Of a DNA stretch of 64,000 bases, positions 30,860 to 38,978 are shown piece by piece. Where the stretch lies: positions 3,348,001 through 3,412,000 of the forward strand of contig NZ_CP022579.1 in assembly GCF_008274805.1 (NCBI RefSeq), given 5' to 3'. The position numbers were made by a program, and so were the translations under genes. The notes under the pieces were generated by a model, which ran no database searches, had not been told where the DNA came from, and saw only the letters and a list, made by a program, of their open reading frames with translations. The first letter of the stretch is position 1, and the number at the start of each line of letters is the position of its first letter. Source of the stretch: Oryzomicrobium terrae (GTDB lineage Bacteria; Pseudomonadota; Gammaproteobacteria; Burkholderiales; Rhodocyclaceae).

Positions 30860-31064
30860 CATGCCCCGGCGGCGGAGTACGATTTTCGTAAACAGTGTCG
30901 TGAAACAATGGGGCGCTGCCGGAAGTCTCCTCCAGGCCGCCTTCGGTCGCCTGCCGCCGCACTTCGTGCATTTCGTCATGCCCCATTCCGGGCGGCACTG
31001 TCATAGTAAGACCAGCGCCGCGCGACACCACAAAACACAACGGCGCCTCACCCCCACGGAGCAC

Positions 31065-33032
31065 ATGCCCGCGCAGCCCACCCCTGCGACGGCACAGCAC
31101 GACATGCCGACGATCCACCGCGACACCCACCAGCCTCACCCCGCCACGGCCTGGCGCCTGCCGGTGGCGCGGCCACACGCGACCCTGTTCGCCTTCGTCC
31201 TGATCGCCAATCTGTTCGTCTATGCCGTCCTCGGCGTGGTCGCCCATCTCTCCTACCTGCAGGTCAAGGAAAAGGCCGCCGCCAAGTCGCGCAGCCTCAA
31301 CGCCCTGCTGGCCGAGAACGTCACCGCCGAGCTGGAGCGCATCAAGCTCGGCCTGGTCGCCTGCGCCGCCGAAGTGTTCCGGCAGCGGCGCGAAGGCGCA
31401 GGACCGGAGGCCACCGCTCCGGACTTTCTCCACCTGGTGCGCCGCCAGCTGCCGATGGCGGCCAACCTGATCGTGATCGACCGGGCCGGCACCGTCATCT
31501 TCAGTACCGACTTCCCCCCCACCAAGCGTTCGGCCTCGGAACGGGCCTACTTCCAGCGCTTCGCCGCCGACCCGTCCCTGACCTTCCAGATTTCCGAGCC
31601 CCTGCTCGGCTGGATGGTGGAAAAGCCGGTGCTCCACCTGGTGGCCCGCATCCCCACCCGGGATGGCGCCTTCGACGGGCTGGTGGTCGCGGCGGTCACG
31701 GTGGACTGGTTCATCGCCAAGTTCCAGGCCATGGATATCGGCGAGCAGGGCGCGGTGGTGCTGCGCGGCGACGCCAGCCGCAACTTCGACCTGCTCGCCC
31801 GCTTCCGCCCCACCGGCAAGATCGGCGAGACCATCGTTTCCGACACCTTCCGCGCCACCATCGCCGCCCACCCGGCGCAGGGCACCTACGAGGCCAACGC
31901 CGGCAACGACGGCATCCACCGCACCTTCTCCTACCAGAAGCTGGAAGGCCTTCCCCTGATCACCCTGGTGGGGCTGGCCAGCGAGGACTACCTGGTGGAA
32001 TGGCAGCACAGGGCCCTCTCCCTGCTCGCCGTAGCTCTCGGCTTCAGCCTGATGACCGGCGCCGCCAGCGCCTTCGTCGTGCGCGCCTGGCGCCGCCAGG
32101 CCGAATCGGCGGAACAGATCCGCCTGCTGCTCAACTACACCGCCTCGGGCATCATCGGCCTGGACCGGCAAGGCCACTGCACCTTCTGCAACCCGGCGGC
32201 GGTGCGCATGCTCGGCGCCCGCAGCGAGCAGGATCTGGTGGGGCAGGACATCCACGCCATCATCCACGGCCGGGCCGAAGCCCACCCCTGCCGCCCGGCG
32301 GCCTGCCCGATGCTCACCGAGGTCGCCGCCGCCGACCTGGGCATCCACCGCGACGTGTTCTGGCAGCTCGACGGGCGCGGCTTCCCGGTCGAATACTGGG
32401 CCCACCCGCAGCGGCGCAAGGGCGAGTTCATCGGCACCGTGGTCACCTTCATCGACCTGCGCGACCGGGTGCTGGCCAACACCGACGCCCTCACCGAACT
32501 GGCCAACCGGCACCGCTTCGACGAAACCCTGGCCGCCGAATGGTCGCGCCGCCTGCGCGCCGAGGACGACTTCGCCCTGCTGCTGATCGATGTGGACCAC
32601 TTCAAGGCCTACAACGACACCCACGGCCACGTCGCCGGCGACGACTGCCTGCGCCAGGTGGCTCGCGCCATCCAGCGCGCCCTGGAGCGGGAAACCGACC
32701 TGGCGGCCCGCTACGGCGGGGAAGAATTCGCCTGCATCCTGCCCGGCACCAACGAGGCGGGAGCCTGGCGGGTGGCCGAGCGCATCCGCGCCGAACTGGC
32801 CAGCCTCGCCCTGCCCCACGCCGGCTCGCCGGTCGGCCCCTGCGTCACCGTCAGCATCGGCATCGTCGCCGTGCCTCCCGGCTGCCCGGCCGAGGTCAAG
32901 GACGTGCTGCGCGCCGCCGACGCCCAGCTCTACAAGGCCAAGTCCGCCGGCCGCGACCGGATCTGCGCCCAGACCCTGGACGCAGCGGCGGCAACGGCGG
33001 CGGAACAAGCCCCGGCCCAAAACGGGGCCTGA
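31065..33032 (+). CDS. Membrane diguanylate cyclase with periplasmic sensor and PAS
   Basis: 655 residues from ATG 31065 (GGAG upstream); the frame is open further upstream but without a good site. A first membrane helix (about 28-55) and a second (about 320-345, ALSLLAVALGFSLMTGAASAF) flank a roughly 260-residue periplasmic dCache-like sensor. A PAS domain follows with ASGIIGLDRQGHCTFCNPAAVRMLG. The GGDEF domain has GGEEF at 551-555 and the inhibitory I-site RETD at 542-545, five residues before it. The enzyme should make cyclic di-GMP with product feedback. The ligand is unknown. It stands alone as a transcription unit. Confidence 0.93.
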   Translation: MPAQPTPATAQHDMPTIHRDTHQPHPATAWRLPVARPHATLFAFVLIANLFVYAVLGVVAHLSYLQVKEKAAAKSRSLNALLAENVTAELERIKLGLVACAAEVFRQRREGAGPEATAPDFLHLVRRQLPMAANLIVIDRAGTVIFSTDFPPTKRSASERAYFQRFAADPSLTFQISEPLLGWMVEKPVLHLVARIPTRDGAFDGLVVAAVTVDWFIAKFQAMDIGEQGAVVLRGDASRNFDLLARFRPTGKIGETIVSDTFRATIAAHPAQGTYEANAGNDGIHRTFSYQKLEGLPLITLVGLASEDYLVEWQHRALSLLAVALGFSLMTGAASAFVVRAWRRQAESAEQIRLLLNYTASGIIGLDRQGHCTFCNPAAVRMLGARSEQDLVGQDIHAIIHGRAEAHPCRPAACPMLTEVAAADLGIHRDVFWQLDGRGFPVEYWAHPQRRKGEFIGTVVTFIDLRDRVLANTDALTELANRHRFDETLAAEWSRRLRAEDDFALLLIDVDHFKAYNDTHGHVAGDDCLRQVARAIQRALERETDLAARYGGEEFACILPGTNEAGAWRVAERIRAELASLALPHAGSPVGPCVTVSIGIVAVPPGCPAEVKDVLRAADAQLYKAKSAGRDRICAQTLDAAAATAAEQAPAQNGA

Positions 33033-33292
33033 ACCGGCACATAGACCGCACCGGGGCACCGCCGCAGCCGGATCACGGCGCCGGGCGGGGTCCGACACCG
33101 CCGCGGCTTCTGCCAACGCCTCCCCGTGGCCTGCCGGCCAACCACTCCGGCTAAACAACTGGGCTGCTCCGCCCGCCCCGGCCGTTCACGGCACCACGCC
33201 CCGGCAAGCCCGCGTTCGACACTGGGGCTGCGCCAAGCCCAACCCGTAAGCACGACCCCGCCCCTACCCGGCGACGGCGCCTGGCTTGTCCC

Positions 33293-33514
33293 CTACTTGC
33301 GCGCCCCCCGGCGCAGGGGATCGAGCAGGGGCTTCAGGCCGTTGTGGTCCATCTCCTGCATCAGCGCCAGCAGGCGGCCGATCTCGCCCTTGGGAAAGCC
33401 CTCCCGGGCGAACCAGTTCAGGTAGTTGCCCGGCAGGTCGGCGATCAGGGTGCCCTTGTGCTTGCCGAAGGGCATCGCCACCGTCACCAGCTTGTTCAGG
33501 TCGTCGGGATTCAC
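33293..33514 (-). CDS. DUF3820-family small protein
   Basis: 73 residues. VAMPFGKHKGTLIADLPGNYLNWFAREGFPKGEIGRLL (quoted in parts: MPFGKHKGTLIADLP, YLNWFAREGFP) is typical of the DUF3820 family, sometimes labelled quorum-sensing-regulated virulence factor. The function is not established. It lies 58 bp after the MaoC gene on the same strand. The 260-bp gap 33033-33292 downstream holds no gene that I can support. Confidence 0.82.
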   Translation of the reverse strand: MNPDDLNKLVTVAMPFGKHKGTLIADLPGNYLNWFAREGFPKGEIGRLLALMQEMDHNGLKPLLDPLRRGARK

Positions 33515-33572
33515 GCCCGGCCCCCTTTCACCCTGCCCCGCATTGCCGCCATCGCCATCACTGCCACGGCGC

Positions 33573-34031
33573 TCAGCCCTGGCCGTCGGCCGAGCGCTTC
33601 AACAGGTGCATGACGATGAAGGAAAGCACCGCTTCGCCGCGCTGGTTCACCGCCACGTACTTGAGGCGGGCAATGCCCCGGTCCGGCTTGGACGACGACG
33701 GCTTGACCTCCAGCACCTCGATCTCGCCATGCAACGTATCCCCCGGCCGCACTGGCGCCAGCCAGCGCAGCTCGTCGATGCCCGGCGAGCCGATGCTCGA
33801 CTCGGCGAACACCCCGGACTGGATGAACAGCCGGAAGCACAGCGCCAGGGTCTGGAAGCCGCTGGCGATCAACCCCCCATAGGGCGACTCGGCGGCCGCA
33901 TTCACGTCCAGGTGGAACGGCTGGGGATCGTAGCGCCAGGCGAAGTCGATGATCTCGGCTTCGGTCAGGGTGACGCCCGGGGTGGTGAAGCGTTGGGCGG
34001 GGGTGAGGGAGTCAAGGAAGAGAGGGGACAT
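33573..34031 (-). CDS. MaoC-like (R)-enoyl-CoA hydratase/dehydratase
   Basis: 152 residues from ATG 34031 (MSPLFLDSLTPAQRF). It has the hot-dog hydratase motif with the catalytic Asp and His: YDPQPFHLDVNAAAES, then YGGLIASGFQTLALCFRLF, and ELRWLAPVRPGDTLHGEIEV. Such proteins hydrate enoyl-CoA thioesters for beta-oxidation or polyhydroxyalkanoate supply. The substrate cannot be read from sequence. Its start lies at the edge of the AT-rich island. Confidence 0.88.
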   Translation of the reverse strand: MSPLFLDSLTPAQRFTTPGVTLTEAEIIDFAWRYDPQPFHLDVNAAAESPYGGLIASGFQTLALCFRLFIQSGVFAESSIGSPGIDELRWLAPVRPGDTLHGEIEVLEVKPSSSKPDRGIARLKYVAVNQRGEAVLSFIVMHLLKRSADGQG

Positions 34032-34399
34032 GATGAGATGACTCAAAACGCCAAGAACATAAAACAATATTAACCTAAGAAAGGTTGGAGCACCTTCCAC
34101 ATGACATTTTCACGAGCAGAACATATTATGCGTAAATCAGTTCAACAAAAAAAATACGTGCTACTCACAGAATTAGCACAAGGAAATTCTAAAAATATGG
34201 ATTTATAACCCCCATAAAGATCATGATATAGAAATAGCAGACTCTTACAAGAGCAACGCCGTTTATTTAATAAACAAAAGCATGCTTTACAAACGCAGCA
34301 CATGCCTGAATAAGACCCGCTTGCAGCATATATAACACAACAATTTAGTAGATCACAAACATTTCTCAAATTGAGCGACGATCCTATTTGGAGAAAAAA

Positions 34400-35287
34400 A
34401 TGAATCGCACCTCACTAATTTTAATTACATCCATCTTGCTCTATGGATGCACAGACTATGCAGAAGAAACAAAATCGGTAAAAGCCTATTGCAAATCTAT
34501 CCCAAACAAAAACTGCCTAGGCACAGCCGACATTTACGCTATGAATCTCGCTGTCAATCATTTCGGTATTGCTGCCATGATGAGCAGTAAAACAAAGCAC
34601 TGCGGAAGCATGAGAGGGATTGATGCTCTCGCTTGCAACAAAGAAGCCTTTGGCGACAATACAAACCTAGGTTTACTTGCATTAATAAAAAAAGAATATT
34701 CAAATTCCAACAAAAATAACAACACCACCATTCCGCAACCCAAGCCTTCTCTTTCATCTGAAAATCAAAATGGCAATCTCTTGACAGAGCTTGAGGGAAG
34801 AGATTTTTCCTACACCATCACAAAACTCGAGCCAAAAGATGCTGCAAATACTTTTACTTTAATGGCAACAACCCCATCCCACACAAATCGCCACCCTATA
34901 AACGACAATCCTATCTATCGCGATGCAAAAATCATTAGTGAACCTGGCAATGAAACGATATACCCTAGAACAACAGTTCTCGTTGGCTCAACAAAAATCC
35001 TGTCAACTTCCGAAGACCAAGAAGGCTACCAAATTACTAATTTAATCTCGTTAGATGATCAACCAGAGCTATTATTAGTGGACATATTTAAAGGCGGAAA
35101 TTCCTGCAATAGCTCCCAGCATGTCCTAGTGGTCCGTAGCACCAATGGCTTTAACGCTAGCAAACCCTTTGGGCGTTGTGCCGCATCTTGGTGGCATGAA
35201 AAGCAAAGCAATACTACTTACTTAACCTACCCTGCCACTGAATATGAGCCAATGGAAATTATCGCCATAAAAAAAACCCCTCGGTAG
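34400..35287 (+). CDS. Putative lipoprotein of unknown function
   Basis: 295 residues, start ATG 34400 with GGAG seven bases upstream. The N-terminus MNRTSLILITSILLYGC is a lipoprotein signal with the lipobox ending at Cys17, so it should be anchored in a membrane facing the periplasm. The N-terminal third has three to four further Cys (AYCKSIPNKNCLG, KHCGSMRGIDALACNK), probably disulfide-bonded. A spacer rich in Asn, Ser and Pro follows, then a beta-rich C-terminal domain with two more Cys (GGNSCNSSQHVLVV, FGRCAASWW). I do not recognise the family. Its low GC and codon use mark it as foreign. Confidence 0.7.
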   Translation: MNRTSLILITSILLYGCTDYAEETKSVKAYCKSIPNKNCLGTADIYAMNLAVNHFGIAAMMSSKTKHCGSMRGIDALACNKEAFGDNTNLGLLALIKKEYSNSNKNNNTTIPQPKPSLSSENQNGNLLTELEGRDFSYTITKLEPKDAANTFTLMATTPSHTNRHPINDNPIYRDAKIISEPGNETIYPRTTVLVGSTKILSTSEDQEGYQITNLISLDDQPELLLVDIFKGGNSCNSSQHVLVVRSTNGFNASKPFGRCAASWWHEKQSNTTYLTYPATEYEPMEIIAIKKTPR

Positions 35288-35329
35288 AACAATCAATACA
35301 ACTCATCCAAAACGGACAAAAGATCAACA

Positions 35330-35746
35330 ATGAAAATTGAAAATTGGGTTGGCTGGACTAACGAGTGGGAAAAATTATTACCCGCACACTTAAATGCACC
35401 ACCGAAACCAGGCGTATACATAATTATCGCTGACAAACCACTACAGCGAGCCGTCGGCACCGACAATCATGGAATTCTCGACGTTGGCGAATCCTCTAAT
35501 CTACGAAACAGACTTTCAGCGTTTGTTGGATGTGCACAAGGAACGCGTAACAAAGGACATAGTGCTGGATGGAGATTTTTTGCCATGGGCGTATCAAAGC
35601 ACTTCCCCCTCGATTCACTCTGGGTAAGCTGGTGTGTGACTAAAAATAAAAAATCAGCATACGAAAAAGAAGGGGAGATCCTATCGGAATACTATTCTCA
35701 ACATTGCGACCTTCCACCTTTGAACTTTAAATTCAACTGGTCGTAG
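35330..35746 (+). CDS. GIY-YIG-like domain protein, possibly inactive or divergent
   Basis: 138 residues. The order of motifs follows the GIY-YIG nuclease fold: PGVYIIIADK (GIY-like strand), ILDVGESSNLRNRLSAF (YIG-like strand followed by the Asn-Leu-x-x-Arg helix with the catalytic Arg), a Glu-rich helix (SAYEKEGEILSEYYSQ) and a terminal Leu-Asn-Phe-Lys-Phe-Asn. The second motif is DVG instead of YIG, so activity is uncertain. It starts 42 bp after the lipoprotein gene in the AT-rich island. Proteins of this fold occur in mobile elements, DNA repair and toxin-like settings. Confidence 0.62.
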   Translation: MKIENWVGWTNEWEKLLPAHLNAPPKPGVYIIIADKPLQRAVGTDNHGILDVGESSNLRNRLSAFVGCAQGTRNKGHSAGWRFFAMGVSKHFPLDSLWVSWCVTKNKKSAYEKEGEILSEYYSQHCDLPPLNFKFNWS

Positions 35747-35893
35747 ACAGAACCATCCTCTTAGACCCCTATACCCCCTAAAACCAAGTCAACCAAACTC
35801 TTTTAGCCATTAACATAAGGAAAACACCTTATCCAGCCACACTGGAAACAACGTAACTCAGAAAGGCTCAAGTTTGCGGCTCTCATTGTTCAT

Positions 35894-35913
35894 AAGGAAA
35901 AATCCTTGTTTTT
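35894..35913 (+). terminator. Terminator at the right edge of the AT-rich island
   Basis: AAGGA / TCCTT stem with a 4-base A loop followed by GTTTTT on the plus strand. It is placed where the composition returns to GC-rich and abuts the cheZ stop. Confidence 0.55.
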
Positions 35914-36563
35914 CAAAACCCCAAACTCTCCAAAAACCCATCCACTTCCGCCTGGGAGCCAAACGCCTGTTTCTGCTGCTTATCCGAGTCCATCGCCGGA
36001 CCATTGAGCAGGCCGGTGTCTTGGGCCTCGGGTTTCTTGGCAGGCACGGCGCCGGCCGGGGCGGTGCGGGCGAGCAGGGTGAGGAGTTGGGTTTCCATGT
36101 CCTGGGCCAGGTCCACGATCTTCTTGATGACCTGGCCGGTGAGGTCCTGGAATTCCTGGGCGAGCATGATTTCGGTGAGTTGGGCCTTGGTGGCGGTAGC
36201 GGTGGCGTCGGCCTGGGCCAGGTAGGCCCGGGTGCGGGCCAGGGTGGCCTGGTAGTCGGCGCTGTCGCGGCGCTTGTCGGCGACCCGGTCCCAGTCGGCG
36301 AGGAGTTGCCGGGCGTCCTGCTGCAATTGGTCCTGGCCGGGGGTGACGGCGTCCACCGCGTTGAGCACCCGGGAGACGGCCTGCTCGGTCATGGAGAGGA
36401 CGTAGTTGAGCCGTTCCCGGGCGTCGGGAATGGCATCGGCGGTGCGTTCGAGGGCCTGGAACTGGTGTTCGCGGCCGAGTACCCGCAGGGTTTCGTGCAG
36501 GTCCCGGGTCATCTTGCCCAGTTGTTCGAAGACGTGGTGCTGGTCGGGGGTGCCGGTGGTCAT
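35913..36563 (-). CDS. cheZ: Chemotaxis protein phosphatase CheZ
   Basis: 216 residues from ATG 36563 (MTTGTPDQHHVFEQLGKM). The catalytic helix AQEFQDLTGQVIKKIVDL keeps the Asp and Gln needed to dephosphorylate CheY-P, and the C-terminal CheY-binding tail SQAEVDGFLESLGF is intact. DAIPDARERLNYVLSMTEQAA-type helices match the family. Normally cheZ sits with cheY; here it is isolated between the AT-rich island and rlmN. The island may have separated it from former neighbours. It could act on flagellar CheY made elsewhere. Confidence 0.93.
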   Translation of the reverse strand: MTTGTPDQHHVFEQLGKMTRDLHETLRVLGREHQFQALERTADAIPDARERLNYVLSMTEQAVSRVLNAVDAVTPGQDQLQQDARQLLADWDRVADKRRDSADYQATLARTRAYLAQADATATATKAQLTEIMLAQEFQDLTGQVIKKIVDLAQDMETQLLTLLARTAPAGAVPAKKPEAQDTGLLNGPAMDSDKQQKQAFGSQAEVDGFLESLGF

Positions 36564-36660
36564 GGCGTTGGCTGGAGAGAGGTGGCGAAGTCCATAACCA
36601 TAACGCATAGCCCGCCGCCGCCCCAGCCTGGAGCGGACGGACGGCGCAGGTGGCATGCCC

Positions 36661-36776
36661 GAACGCAAGGCGGGGCGCTGTTCTCCAGGCACCCATCGCG
36701 CAACGCAAGGCAGGGCGCGGCGTTCGGAGGGCACCCCTTGGAAGTCCGCGCCAGTCGCGGACTTCCAAGGGGTGCC
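36661..36776. repeat. REP-like repeats plus perfect 21-bp hairpin
   Basis: Two direct units (GAACGCAAGGCGGGGCGC at 36661 and the related AACGCAAGGCAGGGCGCGG at 36702) belong to the dispersed family seen at 11.9 kb. They run into a perfect inverted repeat: 36730-36750 pairs base for base with 36756-36776 around the 5-base loop CCAGT. The hairpin loop and inner stem (CGCGCCAGTCGCG) recur at 38162. The 399-bp gap between cheZ and rlmN (36564-36962) contains this and no gene I can support. Confidence 0.75.
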
Positions 36777-36962
36777 TGGCGGGGCGGGCGCGGCGGCGGA
36801 TTTGGTGCTAAGGTGCGCCGTTTTTCGCGCCGCCCCCGGCGACCCGGGCCGCCCGGCCCGCAATCGACGGGTTGCGCCGGCTGCGCCAGTGGCCCCGATG
36901 GCCACGGCCTCCCCGCCGGCCGCCGCGTCTCCCCTTTCTTTCGCTCCGTCCGCCTGTTCGCC

Positions 36963-38036
36963 GTGTCCACACCCGCCGCCCCCCTCGCCCCCCCGCTACG
37001 CGTCGCCGACCTGCGCCAGCGCCTGCGCGCCCTGGGCGCCAAGCCCTGCCACGAGGACCGGGTGCTGCGTTCCTGGTTGCAGGCGGCGCCCCTGGACAGC
37101 GGCGCCAAGCGCCGCCGCGCCGAGGATTACCTGCCCCTGGCGGTACGCGCTGACCTGCCGGCCCTGCAGGCGGACCTGGACGGCCTGGCCACGGTGCAAT
37201 CCGAACACCCCGGCGAAGATGGCTCGGCCCGGCTGCTGGTGGCCCTGGCCGACGGCCAGACGGTGGAAAGCGTGCTGCTGCCCCGGGACGGGCTGTGCGT
37301 GTCGACCCAGGTGGGTTGCGCGGTGGGCTGCGTGTTCTGCATGACCGGCCGGGAGGGGCTGCTGCGCCAGGTGGGCAGCGCCGAGATCGTCGCCCAGGTG
37401 GCCCTGGCCCGGGCGCGGCGGCCGGTGAAGAAGGTGGTGTTCATGGGCATGGGCGAGCCGGCCCACAACCTGGACAACGTGCTGGAGGCGATCGACCTGC
37501 TCGGCACGGTGGGGGGCATCGGCCACAAGAACCTGGTGTTCTCCACCGTCGGCGACCGCCGCGTGTTCGAACGCCTGCCCCACCAGGCGGTCAAGCCGGC
37601 CCTGGCCCTGTCGCTGCACACCAGCCGGGCCGACCTGCGCGCCGAGCTGCTGCCCAAGGCGCCGCGCATCGACCCGGAAGAGCTGGTGGAACTGGGCGAG
37701 GCCTACGCCCGGGCCACCGGCTACCCGATCCAGTACCAATGGACCCTGATCGACGGGGTGAACGACAGCGCGGCGGAAATGGACGGCATCGTGCGCCTGC
37801 TCACGGGCAAGTACGCGATCATGAACCTGATCCCCTACAACACGGTGAGCGAACTGGGCTTCAAGCGCCCGGCCTGGGAAAAGGCCACCGAACTGGCCCG
37901 GGGGCTGCACCGCCGCCACATCCTGACCAAGCTGCGCAATTCCGCCGGCCAGGACATCGACGGCGGCTGCGGCCAGTTGCGCGCCCGCAGCCTGGCCGAT
38001 CCGAGCCAGCCCCTGCGCCGCATGGCGCGGCCCTAA
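36963..38036 (+). CDS. Radical SAM rRNA methyltransferase, RlmN family
   Basis: 357 residues from GTG 36963 (VSTPAAPLAPPLRVADL); the frame is open far upstream without family likeness. The radical SAM cluster motif is CAVGCVFC within LCVSTQVGCAVGCVFCMTG. The methyl-carrying Cys near the end is in QDIDGGCGQLRA. GMGEPAHNLDNVLEAIDLL and YQWTLIDGVNDSAAEM match RlmN/Cfr proteins that methylate C2 or C8 of A2503 in 23S rRNA (and tRNA for RlmN). It seems distinct from the usual RlmN next to ndk/pilW, so it could be a second paralogue. No resistance role can be claimed. Confidence 0.9.
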   Translation: MSTPAAPLAPPLRVADLRQRLRALGAKPCHEDRVLRSWLQAAPLDSGAKRRRAEDYLPLAVRADLPALQADLDGLATVQSEHPGEDGSARLLVALADGQTVESVLLPRDGLCVSTQVGCAVGCVFCMTGREGLLRQVGSAEIVAQVALARARRPVKKVVFMGMGEPAHNLDNVLEAIDLLGTVGGIGHKNLVFSTVGDRRVFERLPHQAVKPALALSLHTSRADLRAELLPKAPRIDPEELVELGEAYARATGYPIQYQWTLIDGVNDSAAEMDGIVRLLTGKYAIMNLIPYNTVSELGFKRPAWEKATELARGLHRRHILTKLRNSAGQDIDGGCGQLRARSLADPSQPLRRMARP

Positions 38037-38040
38037 GGCG

Positions 38041-38066
38041 CCGGGGGGCCGGGGGGCCGGGGGGCC
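38041..38066 (+). repeat. G-rich 8-bp tandem repeat (CCGGGGGG)x3
   Basis: Starting 4 bp after the rlmN stop are three exact CCGGGGGG units plus CC. The runs of six G could form a G-quadruplex in the transcript end. No gene lies in the 190-bp gap 38037-38226. Confidence 0.8.
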
Positions 38067-38161
38067 GAGCAATAGCGTCGTCCGCCGCCCGCCCGGCGGA
38101 GCGCACCACCGGCCCGAGCCGAGGGCGCCGGCACCGCGCGCGATATTCCTCCCACCCCGTG

Positions 38162-38186
38162 AAACCCCGCGCCAGTCGCGGGGTTT
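38162..38186. terminator. Hairpin between rlmN and the methyltransferase gene
   Basis: A 10-bp perfect stem (AAACCCCGCG / CGCGGGGTTT) with loop CCAGT, the same loop as the 36.7-kb hairpin. The T-rich 3' arm and convergent genes suggest bidirectional termination. Confidence 0.65.
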
Positions 38187-38226
38187 GCCGTGATGGCGGC
38201 GGGCGACCGGGACAGCCGCCGCGCCC

Positions 38227-38778
38227 TTACAGCACGAAGGGGATGAACATCTTGGTGCGCTGCTTATAGGCCAGGTATTCGTCGCCGAAGTAGGCGGCGC
38301 ACTCCTTCTCGTCGGCCTTGGCGGTGAGGGCGAGAAAGAACGAGGCGAGCAGGGCGATGGCGGCGCCGAGCAGACTCGGCTTCTGGCAGAAGGCGCCCCA
38401 GGTGAGGGCCAGCAGGGAGGCGTACATGGGGTGGCGGATGTACTTGAAGATCCCGGTGGTCACCAGGGCAGTGGTCTTTTCGAAGTCGTACAGGCCCTCG
38501 TGCTCTTCCCGCTGCTGGCTGGGGGCGCCCTGGCGGCGCAGCAGGCGAATGCCCTGCACCACCAGGTAGATGCTGAGCAGCATCAGCACCCAGGAGGTCA
38601 TCTGGTGCGGCGAAAAGGGCTGGCGGCCCCAGGTGTCCCGGTTGAGCACGAGCAGGCCGAGGATGCCTTCCCAGGCGAAGAAGCGGTAGAAGCCGTGGCC
38701 GCCGGGGTTGCGCAGGGGCTTGCGCGACAGCCAGAGCAGGATCGCCGTGCCGGCGACGAGGAAAAGGGCGTCGATCAT
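38227..38778 (-). CDS. Isoprenylcysteine carboxyl methyltransferase-like membrane protein
   Basis: 183 residues with four to five membrane helices. The C-terminal region TGIFKYIRHPMYASLL and DEYLAYKQRTKMFIPFV is the ICMT/phospholipid methyltransferase motif, where the Arg-His-Pro-x-Tyr contributes to SAM binding. In bacteria the substrates of this family are mostly unknown lipids or small molecules. It is a single gene with a hairpin downstream. Confidence 0.85.
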   Translation of the reverse strand: MIDALFLVAGTAILLWLSRKPLRNPGGHGFYRFFAWEGILGLLVLNRDTWGRQPFSPHQMTSWVLMLLSIYLVVQGIRLLRRQGAPSQQREEHEGLYDFEKTTALVTTGIFKYIRHPMYASLLALTWGAFCQKPSLLGAAIALLASFFLALTAKADEKECAAYFGDEYLAYKQRTKMFIPFVL

Positions 38779-38978
38779 GGTGAGGTGTCCGTCCGGGAAC
38801 GGCCGCCGACGGGGCGGCCACGCAGGCGCCCATGCTTTCGGGTTTGCCCGGGCAAGTCAATCGCCGCCCGCGCAGCCCCTTCGCCCCCCCCTCATGACGG
38901 TCAGCCCGGGCGCGGGCAACTGCCGGTCAGGGCATGGCGTGGCCAGCAGGGCGGGGCGGGGCGGGATTCAGCGCCGGA

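Larger units (their letters stand above)
34032..35912. other. AT-rich island, probably horizontally acquired
   Basis: Base composition falls abruptly from clearly GC-rich to AT-rich at about 34040 and returns just after 35912. Within it are two plus-strand genes (34400 and 35330), a 368-bp leader (34032-34399) with no convincing gene, and a 166-bp tail (35747-35912). Codon use differs from neighbours (many AAA, AAT, TTA). I see no integrase, tRNA end or flanking repeats, so the mode of entry is unclear. Confidence 0.75.

Noticed and set aside
30861-31064. Upstream extension of the diguanylate cyclase frame
   Set aside because: It would begin at the terminator of yjdM and has no ribosome site; the ATG at 31065 has GGAG at the right distance.
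34142-34369. A 75-codon minus-strand frame rich in Cys and Phe
   Set aside because: It lies in AT-rich DNA, has no ribosome site or recognised pattern, and its composition (many Cys, Tyr, Ser) looks like a random translation.
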